Of a stretch of DNA of 64,000 nt, positions 23,763 through 33,600 are shown in pieces. Positions within the stretch are counted from its first letter, which is position 1, and each line of letters begins with the position of its first letter. The notes beneath the pieces were generated by a model, which had not been told where the DNA came from, did no database searches, and was given only the letters and a program-made list of their open reading frames with translations. The stretch is from assembly GCF_036850765.1 (NCBI RefSeq), contig NC_089496.1:46738113-46802112 (forward strand), written 5' to 3'. Both the position numbers and the translations under genes were made by a program. This DNA comes from Saccopteryx bilineata. Taxonomy: Eukaryota > Chordata > Mammalia > Chiroptera > Emballonuridae.

Positions 23763-23855
23763 ATGCCAGTGCCACCGCCACCACCACCTCCTCCTCTGCC
23801 TCCGCCTCCCCCACCTCTGGGAGCTCCTCCCCCTCCCCCACCATCAGCACCCCCG
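23763..23855 (+). CDS. WIPF3: WIPF3 start exon (residues 1-31)
   Basis: This exon encodes the N-terminus of WAS/WASL-interacting protein family member 3 (CR16), a verprolin-family actin-cytoskeleton regulator. The 31 codons read MPVPPPP followed by poly-proline with a single LGA break. MPVPPPP is the N-terminal signature of verprolin-family proteins such as WIP, and such poly-proline is a profilin-binding type of sequence. The exon ends after a complete codon (CCG, phase 0) with the donor GTAAGA at 23856. The next coding exon, 29 kb away, also opens in phase 0. The start is supported by the in-frame TGA two codons upstream; the context around the ATG (C at -3) is weak. Human WIPF3 has the same exon arrangement as I recall it. 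The family assignment is secure because of the downstream exons. Confidence 0.9.
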
Positions 23856-25849
23856 GTAAGACCTGTTTTTCTGTCTGATTTACTGTCCAGCATACGCTGC
23901 TTTGAATATACTTGACTAGGAGGTTTTAAATGTTCAGAATCAGCCACCACCTAGCTCCCCTCTGACAGGTGGCATCTTAGGTAGTTGGCTGTGGCTGCTC
24001 CAGGGTCCGATTCCAAAAGAAACTGGCCAGGTATTTCTCTCCCTATTCCTTGCCAGCTCCTGCCCTCAAGTTCAGTGTCGTTTGTCTGCAGACGTTTACA
24101 CAGTTTCTCTTCTAATGCCTGCTGCTTGATACAGGCTTCCTGAGTCTCCCTAATCAACTCTTTCATCTCGAGGGAAAGCTCCGATGAGAGGCGGTGTTCC
24201 AGAGCGCAGCCAATGAGGCGTGCCGCAGCGGCAGGCTCCAGTATGTGTTTGGATGGTGATAACGATAGCTTGGGCTTCAGTTGCCTGGTGCTGGGCCCAA
24301 GTCAGACAGGTGTCATATGAAACGCCACAACGAAATATAAATCTCTAAATGAAAAATCCCTATCTACACCAGACTGCATTCGATCCATTTCAGTTTGCAT
24401 TGCTGGATACTCTCTCTTGGTTTAATAGTTTGGTTTGGGCTTCGAAGGAGGGAACAGAGGATGGTTGTTTAGTTTTAGACTAGAAACGTCAGCGAGGCAC
24501 CGCTGACGTTTGGGGCCAGGTAATTTTTGTGGTGGAGGGCTCTGCTGTGCGTTGTAGGATGGTTAGCAACAGAGGTCTCCTGTTTGCAGTGGGAGATGAA
24601 AGGTACAGATGTCGTGGCGATCTGGCACACGGAGGCAGGGCTGATGGGGAGGTGCGAGCCAAGTCAGCCGAGCCAGGAATGAGCCTCACCCGCCATCCTC
24701 CCCCGCCCGCAGTGCGCTCTTCTCAGGTGTGGGGATGACATGACCATGGGGACTACTTGTTATGGAGGGAGCGCCCGAGGCCCTGAGGCACGGTCACAGG
24801 CCATGGGGAGAGCACGAGTGTGCCTAGGATGCCACCCCCTTTGACATTACCTTTGCACACCGGCCATATCTGAAGTGCCAGGGACCTAAACCTGCCTAAA
24901 ACTTGGCCGTCGCTCTTGAAAAGGGTGGAAAGAAAACACATAGAGTAAATTACATCTGAAAGCTCTCTGACCAGTTTATAGAAAGAGCAGGAATAAGGAT
25001 TGAAGTTCCACTGCTGAACCTGACCCCACAAGGAGTAAAGGAGATGGACAGTGTATAAGTAAACATTCGTGAAAGTGTTATACGGATCTTATACAGGCTT
25101 GTAACACCAAAAAGTATAACTCACAAGAACTTCAAATACCACATACACCCATACACTTAGCCAGAACTTATCAAAACCCATATTATTGGGGATTTGGGAA
25201 AACAAGCACTTTTTAAAAATATTGCTGGTGATACACACAAATACTTGTGACTCAGTGTGGAATGAGTCTTTCTGGAGTATTCTCTGGCAGGAAAAAAAAG
25301 TAGACTTGAATGTATCATACTTTTTCCCATGGTAGTTTTGTTTTTGAGACTGATTTATGAATTAACTGTAAAGGAAAAGAAAAAGAATTCATCCAAGGAT
25401 GTGCACAGCAATGCCATTTATTCTAGTAAAGAATTAGATCTTAAATGGTTTATGAACCCCTAAATGAAATGTGTTATGTCAGGTTGTTAATTAAAAATTG
25501 CATTATGCCATAGTGGTAATTAAAAATTACATTTATGACTGGACTGATTATGGATAGTAGACATGGAATGATGGATTAGAAACAGTAAAATCAGCTCCAT
25601 AATATATGCAATAAGTAGCAAAGAACAAAAGAGAATTTTCCATTCTAATAAAATTTTCAGTTTCATTAGGTAATTCCTTATCTTGAAAGATGCTTCAATT
25701 CATAATAAAAATAATTCTATATTTAGTTAATTATTTTTTGCATTTTTTCCCATTCCTAATTTTTTTTGCCATCTAGCTCATAGAAAAACAGATCACTTTA
25801 AGATAAAAATAAGCATGTAAATTTTAATATTTTTAAAAATATATTTTTT
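23856..25849. other. Intron 1, proximal part
   Basis: No exon or named repeat. It holds a perfect 11-bp inverted repeat with CGTCA-type motifs at 24484-24511 and a CCAAT motif in a CpG-containing context near 24209. Downstream of 25040 it becomes AT-rich and may already be old L1 sequence. Confidence 0.5.
24484..24511. promoter_or_regulatory. Perfect inverted repeat with CRE-like half sites
   Basis: AAACGTCAGCG (24484-24494) and CGCTGACGTTT (24501-24511) are exact reverse complements around a 6-base centre. Each arm has a TGACG/CGTCA half site of the kind bound by CREB/ATF proteins. The position is 630 bases downstream of the WIPF3 start exon. A regulatory role is inference only. Confidence 0.4.
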
Positions 25850-26530
25850 CACAATCTGGGAGAAATATTTACAATGCATATTAAAAGCAAAGAATTAACA
25901 TCCTTAGTGTATAAAAGAGCTCTTACATATTAATATGAAGAAATGAATAGAAAAATAGGCTCAGGATATGAAGAGGTGGAAGAAATACAAATGTTTCAAC
26001 TTCACTATAATTGAATAAACATGAGTTAAAATAATGAAAAACCATTTGCATTTATCAGTTTGGTGATGGTATTTTTTAAATGTTGGATGGACTGTTAGGA
26101 ACCAAGCACTCTTAATAGGAGCAAAAATTGGTCTAATTCTCTAAAACACAAGTTGTTAACATAGATCAAAATGCTTTTAAAAATGGATACACTCTATGAC
26201 CCATTTAAGAAATTAATGATAGATATACGGGAAATATACTGCTCACAAAAATTAGGGGATATTTTATTGCTTCCTATTCATTTTGAAATATCCCTTAATT
26301 TTTGTGAGCAGTATAATTAGCAATAGGATATTAATGTAATAGCAACCAAAAAAGAAAGAAAAGAATATCTAAAATTTGAATACCGGGCAATTCTATAAAT
26401 AAATGATTCTATAATCCACAAATGGTATCCTAGCAGACATTAACAATTATATTAAAATTATGTTGTAACTTCCAGTATAATGATTAGCTCAAGCAAGAAT
26501 CATTTATAAAAGCTAAAACCACTTAGTGAA
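25850..26530 (+). mobile_element. Ancient L1M/HAL1-like LINE 3' fragment, sense
   Basis: Sense-orientation L1M 3' markers occur in order: 'aatctgggagaaatatttacaa', 'aaagagctcttacatatta', 'cagtttggtgatggtatt' and 'ggatacactctatgaccca'. It is decayed and non-coding, and is interrupted by a mariner-type palindrome at 26237-26313. The left boundary may extend further into the AT-rich sequence before it. Confidence 0.65.
26237..26313. mobile_element. 77-bp mariner-type MITE (near-perfect palindrome)
   Basis: The left arm TACTGCTCACAAAAATTAGG and the right arm, in reverse complement TACTGCTCACAAAAATTAAG, are inverted repeats that extend with few mismatches to a short centre. TA dinucleotides at 26235-26236 and 26314-26315 flank the element, the target duplication of Tc1/mariner transposons. 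It is non-autonomous with no transposase. I recall this terminal sequence from mariner-derived elements of bats but cannot name the exact family. Confidence 0.85.
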
Positions 26531-26780
26531 AAGTTTTAGGGGAACGGTATGTTCACAGAATCTTAAGTACTACCCACGATTACATTTAATTACAAAGGGG
26601 AAATATAGCTTTAAAGTGAATTAAACTTACTTAAAATGGAACGACTTTATATCATAAGCCTTTTGCTGGGATGCAACAAGAAATACCTAGCATCACCCTG
26701 TAGTAACTGGCCAGAAACGAAGGTACTCATAAACAAACAATCAGACACATCTAGAATGAGGGACCTTCTACAACCAAGAT

Positions 26781-27280
26781 TGGCAAACTAGACTGGAGCA
26801 CATAGGCCGCTTTTTGCTTAGCCTACAAGCTAAGGGTGGTTGTTACATTATCAAATGGTTAAAAAAAATCAGAAGAAAAATAATATTTTGTGACACATGA
26901 AAATTATATCAAATTCAAATTTCAGTTCATCAGTAAAGTTTTATTGGACCTCAGCCACGCTTATTTATTTACATATTGTCTGTGACTGCTTTTATGTTAC
27001 CATGGTAGAACACCAATTAAACAACTTCTTATCCCCCCCCCAAAAAAAGAATTCCATTCTTGTCACCTGTTGACATGTACTTTAAAATTATATTCAGTTG
27101 TTGTTGTTATTATTATTATTATTATATTTTGAATTTCATCAATAAACATTTTATGGAAATTTGTTTTCCTTTTTGTTATACAGTACTTACATAAAAACCA
27201 TGATTTTTGCCTCTTGGCCCACAATGCCTAAAATATTTATTGTCTGGCCCTTTACGGAAAAGGTTTGCCAACACCTGTCT
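26781..27280. mobile_element. Old hAT-type DNA transposon remnant
   Basis: The left end TTGGCAAACTAGACTGG and the right end GGAAAAGGTTTGCCAACACCTG form degenerate inverted ends. The internal 'cctaaaatatttattgtctggccctttac' and 'tcagtaaagttttattgga' segments belong to a widespread placental hAT family that I recall but cannot name with certainty. A TTA-repeat patch (27107-27126) lies in the middle. Confidence 0.6.
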
Positions 27281-27735
27281 CAGAAGACAGCTGGCTCCAT
27301 TCAGCCTTCCTGTGGTCACCGGCAGCCAGGGATCTTGCTCAGATCACGTCCCTCCTCTGCATCAGTTTTCAAGGACTTGCCAGCTCCCTCCGAACTGTAA
27401 CCCACTGCACCTGCTGATCTGGCCCCCGCCTACCTCTCAGACCTCGAGCGGTGGCCCTGTCCTCCCGTCTTCTACTTCTAGGAAACTCTGGTCATCCCAG
27501 TTCAGATGTCACTTCCTTAGAGCAGCGCTTCCTCGCGCCCTGCACCGGAATTTCTACCATGTGTTTAAATCCCTCCTTTATGGCACTTAGCAGTTTTTAA
27601 TTTTGTGTTTCTATGACTGGGGTCTACATTTTATACTTTGTGGTCTTTTCTGTCCCTAGTGCCTGGTTCACAACAGGCACTCCGCTGAGTGAGGAATGAA
27701 TGATCGAATGAATGAATAGATTTATGCATGGATGA
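27281..27735 (+). repeat. L2 LINE 3' portion, sense
   Basis: Shows the L2 order: 'gatctggcccccgcctacctctc' near 27417, then a segment reading like 'tttatggcacttagcag' near 27579, and the closing 'gcctggttcacaacaggcactc' with GAATGAATGA repeats near 27690-27720. It is degraded and non-coding. Confidence 0.7.
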
Positions 27736-28334
27736 ATGAATATCTGTGTAAATATAGGGCTCTGAACTGAAATTAAACCTCCATATAACCAGTGGTCAGG
27801 ACTTGAAACATCTATGCTCAAAGACCAGCATGGCAGATTTTATTATATATGATGATTCCTCTATATGCAAGGAAGGGACACTTTGTGTGATGTGTCTGGC
27901 TTCATCTTAGCTCTGGAAGACCTACGGCTTAGACCAGAGCTGAAAGGTTTTGGGTTTCCTCCTTCCTCCTCTCACCTCTCTCCTTCCTGGCCCTCCCATT
28001 CTGGTCTCCTCCTCTTCTCCAATGAGCCTCTTTTCTTTTCCCAAGAACGTGGGAGTGAGACAGAAGAAAGGCCAGTGCAGCCTGCTGAAGTTCCCGAGCG
28101 GGCTCAGTGCCAGACAGCCCTCGCCCTCTTGGTTTACTATCTTTCTTGCCCCATAATTCCCCGGTCTTTTGAGCTCTATGCCGTTTCTCTTCCACTTAAA
28201 TTCCAGTAACAATACAATATAAAAGTTGCTGGCGTGGTATATTAGTCCACTTATAACTCAATTATTATTTGTTGCTTTGGTGACAGGATATAACATTTTT
28301 AGAAATCTAAAGAAAATACAGTGGGTTTGTTGTT
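27736..28334. other. Unassigned intron sequence
   Basis: No exon or recognised repeat. The overlapping frames on both strands at 27865-28212 show no familiar motif and no codon constraint I can see. Confidence 0.45.
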
Positions 28335-28660
28335 GTTTTTTTACAGAGACAGAGAGTCAGAAAGAGGGATAGATAGAGACAGACAGGAACGGAGAGAGAT
28401 GAAAAGCATCAATCATCCGTTTTTTTCATTGCAACACCTTAGTTGTTTGTTCATTGATTGATTTCTCATATGTGCCTTGACCGTGGGGCTACAGCAGACC
28501 GAGTAACCCCTTGCTCAAGCCAGCGACCTTGTGTCTAAGCTGGTGAGCTTTGCTCAAACCAGATGAGCCCACGCTCAAGCTGGCGACCTTGGGGTCTTGA
28601 ACCTGGGTCCTCTGCATCCCAATCCGATGCTCTATCCACTGCACCGCCGCCTGGTCATGC
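28335..28660 (-). mobile_element. tRNA-derived bat SINE (family C), reverse
   Basis: Read on the minus strand it has the head GCATGACCAGGCGGCGGTGC, an A-box-like GTGCAGTGGATAGAGC, and a B box GGTTCAAGACC. The body contains repeated GCTTGAGC/GGTCGC segments and a CTCTCTCCG/TGTCTGTCTCT-rich 3' part with an A-rich tail. The short flanking repeat CAGTGG is present. It is about 320 bp, diverged, and distinct from families A and B. Confidence 0.8.
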
Positions 28661-28696
28661 CAGTGGTTTTGATTTTTTAAATGCAGAGGAATTTTG

Positions 28697-29081
28697 GCCC
28701 TGGCTGGTTGGCTAAGTGGTAGAGTGTCGGCCTGGCATGCAGGAGTCCCGGGTTCGATTCCCAGCCAGGACACACAGGAGAAGCACCCACCTCCTTCTCC
28801 ACCCCTCCCCCTTTCCTTCCTCTCTGTCTCTCTCTTCCCCTCCCGCAGCCAACTCTCCATTGGAGCAAAGTTGACCCGGGCGCTGAGGATGGCTCCATGG
28901 CCTCTGCCTCAGGCGCTAGAATGACTCTGGTTGCGACAGAGTAACACCCCAGATGGGCAGAACGTCGCCCCCTAGTGGGCATGCCAGGTGGATCCCGGTC
29001 AGGAGCATGCGGGAGTCTGTCTGACTGCCTCCCCGTTTCCAGCTTCGGAAAAATACAAAAATACAAATAAAAAAATATATA
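28697..29081 (+). mobile_element. tRNA-derived bat SINE (family A)
   Basis: Head GCCCTGGCTGGTTGGCTAAG, B box GGTTCGATTCC, full GC-rich body and an A-rich tail with ATACAAATA units. The target AAATGCAGAGGAATTTT is duplicated exactly (17 bp). It lies in the same orientation as WIPF3 inside intron 1. Some CpG decay indicates moderate age. Confidence 0.93.
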
Positions 29082-29326
29082 AATGCAGAGGAATTTTACT
29101 GAAATTTTGTTTTCAAATCTGCTTTGACCCACCCCCCTCCTGTCGTGTCCAAGATGAGAGACACACTTTTTGACAGCATGTGATTGGTTTTCTCATCACA
29201 ATCACATAACACTATCTATGCAAGAGGAAGGAAATATATAATATATGTGCCTCTGACTGGCTGACACATTCTTTGAAGATGGGCTGCCCAGGCAAAGCAT
29301 GACTTTATTTAAAAAGTACACTGGTG

Positions 29327-29720
29327 GCCCTGGCCGGTTGGCTCAGTGGTAGAGCGTCGGCCTGGCGTGCAGGAGTCCCAGGTTTGATTCCCAGCCAGGG
29401 CACACAGGAGAAGCGCCCATCTGCTTCTCCACCCCTCCCCCTCTCCTTCCTCTCTGTCTCTCTCTTCCCCTCCCGTAGCGAGGCTCCATTGGAGCAAAGA
29501 TGGCCCGGGTGCTGGGGATGGCTCCTTGGCCTCTGCCCCAGGCTCTAGAGTGGCTCTGGTCGCAACAAGAGCAACACCCCAGAGGGGCAGAGCATCGCCC
29601 CCTGGTGGGCAGAGCGTCGCCCCCTGGTGGGTGTGCCGGGTGGATCCCGTTCTGGCGCATGCGGGAGTCTGTCTGACTGTCTCTCCCCATTTCCAGCTTC
29701 AGAAAAAATACAAAAAAAAA
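29327..29720 (+). mobile_element. tRNA-derived bat SINE (family A)
   Basis: Head GCCCTGGCCGGTTGGCTCAG, B box slightly changed (GGTTTGATTCC), complete body and poly(A) tail near 29703-29725. The target AAAAAGTACACTGGT has a near-copy AAAAAGTACACTTGT on the right. It sits only 250 bp from the previous SINE, both sense to WIPF3. Confidence 0.93.
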
Positions 29721-29749
29721 AAAAAGTACACTTGTAAGTTTTTGTAGCA

Positions 29750-30715
29750 TTATTATTTTTTAAATTTTATTTAGACAGTAATTTTAATGGGATGACATTG
29801 GTCAACTAGAGTACATAGATTTAGAGAAAACATCGCCAGATCTTTTTGACATTTAATGATGTTGTATACCCATCACCCAAAGTCAAATCATCCTCCATCA
29901 CTTTTTATTTGGTTTTCTTTATGCCCCTCCCCTCCCTCACCCTCCTCCGTCTCCTCCTAACCACTGCATGTTTATCTATGTCCATGAGTCTCAATTTTGT
30001 GTCCCACCTATGTATGGGATCATATAGTTCTTAGTTTTTTCTGATTTACCTATTTCACTCAGCATAATGTTATCAAGGTCCATCCATGTTGTCGTAAATG
30101 ATCCTATGTCATCATTTCTTATGGCTGAGTAATATTCCATAGTGTATATGTGCCACATCTTCTTTATCCAGTGCTCTATTGAAGGGCTTTTTGGTTGTTT
30201 CCATGATTTGGCCACTGTGAACAATGCTGCTATGAACATGAGGCTGCATGTGTCTTTACATACCAGTGTGTTTGTGAGTTTTGGGGGTATATACCCAGTA
30301 GAGCAGCGGTTCTCAACCTGTGGGTCGCGACCCCAGCGGGGTCGCCTAAAGCCATCGGAAAATACATAATGCATATCAGGTATTTACATTCTGAATTATA
30401 ACTGTAGCAAAATTACAGTTATGAAGTAGCCACCAAAATTATTTTTTGGTTTGGAATCACCGCAACATGAGGAACTGTATTGCGGGGTCACGACATTAGA
30501 AAGGTTGAGAACCACTGCAGTAAAGAGAACCACTACCGTTGGGTCATATGGTAGTTCTGTTCTTAATTTTTTGAGGAACCACCATACTTTCTTCCATAAT
30601 GATTGTACTACTTTACTTCTCACCAGCAGTGGATGAGGGTTCCTTTTTCTCCACATCCTCTCCAACACTTGTTGTTACCTGTCTTGTTGATAATAGCATT
30701 ATTTTTTAATGTTGC
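29750..30715 (-). mobile_element. L1 3' end with ORF2 C-terminus, antisense
   Basis: The minus strand encodes the end of L1 ORF2: the motif MEYYSAIRNDDI and the following W-M-D-L-D segment are visible in the frame at 29991-30374. Next come the L1 3' untranslated end, the 'tcccaataaaattactg'-type segment at the left. A SPIN-like hAT insertion (30304-30517) breaks the ORF2 sequence. Stops and indels make the copy non-functional. This is a 5'-truncated retrotransposon remnant and less decayed than the L1M fragments. Confidence 0.85.
30304..30517. mobile_element. SPIN-like non-autonomous hAT element
   Basis: Ends CAGCGGTTCTCAACCTGTGG and, at the other side, AAAGGTTGAGAACCACTG: hAT-type inverted repeats starting with CAG. 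Flanking 8-mers are CAGTAGAG (30296-30303) and CAGTAAAG (30518-30525), a target duplication with one mismatch. The 'ggtcgcctaaagccatcgg' and 'gttatgaagtagccacca' internal segments match the SPIN transposon family as I recall it, a family reported to have spread horizontally among tetrapods. At 214 bp it is an internally deleted copy with no transposase. Confidence 0.88.
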
Positions 30716-33320
30716 TGTTCAGGCTCAATCATCCTAAGAAAGAAACCATTCTTTATTTAAAAACAAAGGGAGAAACTGGCTTGCTAACCATTTATTTACC
30801 ATGAAATGCAAAAGTCTCAAGTAGGCAGACACAAGGGGGCCATGTATTTCTTCCTGTCTCTTGCCGGGAAGGGGGGTAAAGTTTAAAAATGCTTAAGGGA
30901 AATTACAATGAAAAGCATATTGTGGCCCCTACATATTCGATTCTATCCTCCTTGGTTTCCCAGGGTCTTTGTCTTCAGGCCACTCAGTGAGATAATGTTT
31001 CTCCTTGTAGTCTAAGGATTGCGTGATTCATGGGGAAGGTGGACCTTCCAAAGTGTTGGGAAATATCAGCTGTGGCTTACATTGGGCAGTTTTCCCACCA
31101 TCTCTAGGAGACAAGAGCTCATGTAGTTATACAAAAACGTGTCAGCCTGTGAAAGAAAATGTGTAAAATGGAGTGGTATCTGAAATCCCATGAGAGCCTT
31201 TTTCAGAGTTTTGTGTTTGCTGTGGTTGAAAAAAAAGCGGGGTTAGGGGTGCTAGGTGAAGGGGGCTTAGTGGAATTGCATATTGGAAAAGGTCATTTGC
31301 ATGTTTACTGGTGCATTTGGAATAATGAGAGGCTTTAAAAAAAATCTTAAATACTGTCACTCACTCGGATTCTCCTAACACTGATGCTTTGATTAGTGTC
31401 GCTAATAAGGGATCAGGGACGTTTACCCAGGGTTGACAGTGGCCACTGGGAGACAGAGGAGGCTTTGCATTAGGCCGCGCGATTAGGATGTTGTATTACA
31501 TTTGGTCTCCGCTTAACAGTTTGCAAAACTACACCTTTGTCCTCAAGTCAATTTAAAAACTTAATTCTCCGTCCCTCGTTTGCCGGCTTGCACCTGCGAG
31601 CAGTCACACTGCTTCAGTGAAGAGCCAGGGAGAGGTGTGGCTGGACCTGCCACTCACACTTCCAAAGGGCCATTCAGGACGCTATTTAAATGTGTTTCTT
31701 TTTTTTTTTTTTTTTTTTTTTCCACAGCTGTGAGGTGGGAGGGGCCGCAGGGACAAAGAGGAAAAGGCTTGCAGGGGTGTGCTGGCGGCACATTGTGCAC
31801 TCATCATGCCCGAGACTTGGCAAGGAAAGCCTGCCAGCGCTTGATAAAGGCCTTTATCAAATTTCATAGGAGCCCAGGAACAGAAGCCGCTGTCGCTCAG
31901 CGTCTGAGCCCAGGGACGCGCAGGAAGGTGCGGTGCGGGCTGAGGTCGGAGGGCAATCTATGCACGAAGACCTCAGCATCACTCGCACTGATTACTGTCC
32001 GAGGCTTTCATTTACGCCAAACCTGCAGGCCCTTGGCCTTGGAAATCTCTTAGAATTCCAGCGTAACTAACGATTTGTAGAAAACCTCTTGTGAACATTT
32101 CCCTCCCGGATGGCTGTGTCATATAGACACTATTGTAGTTAGGAGCGCCACCTTGGTTTGGAGCTGGGATCTTTGAGGCTTTCCCTCGTTCTCTTTCCTT
32201 TCTTGCCATAAAAAGGAAATAAACTACCAATGTCAGGTTGCTGCCAGCAATTAGGTATTCAGCCCAGACCTGGAGATGAGCTGTAAGCAAGGGGGGAGGG
32301 GCGCCAGGACCCTCGACGCAGGGACACATCTCTGTGCATTAGGGACTTGACAGTGACGCCGCCTCGAATGTTTAATCACAAGACTGCTAACGTGACCTGA
32401 AGAAAATCAGGCTACGTATAGGTAGCGTGGTTCTGCGATGCGCACGCGCGCTTATGGGCTCACTGATAAAGACCGGAGAGAAATAGAACATCGCTAGTAC
32501 ATCCGCTTCTTATCTTGGGGACGTCGTAATGCTTTGAGGTCTCTCCTGAACAGACACATCAAGTGATGAAAGGAACTGAGGGCCAGTGAGCAGCTAGTGA
32601 ATGACTCTGAGATAGGGAGTCTGTGCTGAGGTCAGTACCAGGTGCATAGTAGGCACTTGGTACCTAGCACTATTTCCTGAACTAGTGAGTTTAACAAATA
32701 ATTGTAATTCACAAGGCAAACCCACTGGGAACTAACCAGCCACAACACTGTACCTGCTAGCTGCCTAAGCCCTGAAAGCCAGAACACATTTTATCTTGGG
32801 TCCTGTCAGCATCAGGACACCATCAACACGTCCAAGTTTTAGTATGAAGATTTTATAAACCAAATGCAGTTTTATCAGAAGTACCATATTTAGGGATAGC
32901 AAAGGTTAACACCCAGGTATTATTTTAAAAGCCATAAAATGTCCTTTGGCACAACCCTCCCCATTCCGACATGTAAATTGTTTTCAAAGAGAATAGACCT
33001 TGTACCTTTGCTTTACATAAAGACATTTAAAAATTGGGAAAAGCAACACGGTGTACCCGTTCTGTACATAGTAGCAATCAATTTTCATTTTCATGAGCTC
33101 TGTTCACCATAGAGGAGTTTGAATGTGTTTTCAAGCTGGTGCAGCAGGAGTCCACCCCAAGCACACACAGTATTTAAAGCACAAAGGTGTGAAAGCACAC
33201 TGTGTCCCACCTCGTCTGCTGTGTCACACCTCGTCCCTTCAGGACTCCCTGTGCCAAGCTGTGGGTTTCAGTAGGGACCGTGTAATGATGCCATGCAGTA
33301 TGTTCGAGACAAAAAGAAGA
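30716..33320. other. Intron 1, mostly single-copy sequence
   Basis: No exon or named repeat was recognised. A poly(T) tract lies at about 31699-31721. A perfect 20-bp palindrome, TTGATAAAGGCCTTTATCAA, lies at 31841-31860. The block 31440-32060 has a conserved-element look (few repeats, moderate CpG), but this cannot be tested without alignment. Confidence 0.45.
31841..31860. promoter_or_regulatory. Perfect 20-bp palindrome with paired GATA motifs
   Basis: TTGATAAAGGCCTTTATCAA reads identically on both strands and carries a TGATAA motif on each, the WGATAR type bound by GATA factors. Whether it works as a binding site is inference; the sequence shows only the symmetry and the motif match. Confidence 0.4.
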
Positions 33321-33600
33321 AACTGAATCCCTGCTGGGCCATTTGATGTCAAGCTAATGATTAGTCACTCTGAGTGGCAGTTTTCTCATGGGTAAATGGG
33401 AATAGTCATCACCACCTCCCAGCATACATTGCCCTGGGAGTGGAAGCCCCATGACGGGAGGGGTGTTTGTCTGGGTTGCTCACTGTGCATCCTCAGCAGC
33501 TGAGCAGTGCCTGGCTTGTTAGAGGCATTCAGCAAATATGTATTGAATGCACAAACGGAGGGGTTGTTGTGAGGATCTAATAAAATCATCATAAAAGCTG
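33321..33600 (+). repeat. MIR/L2 composite remnant
   Basis: A MIR-like segment ('cagttttctcatgggtaaatggga', near 33380) is followed by an L2 3'-tail-like segment ('cagtgcctggcttgttagaggcattcagcaaatatgtattgaatg', near 33505). Both are diverged and in sense orientation. Confidence 0.6.

Noticed and set aside
29991..30374. Functional L1 ORF2 protein
   Set aside because: Only the C-terminal end is present, antisense and interrupted by a hAT insertion and stops.
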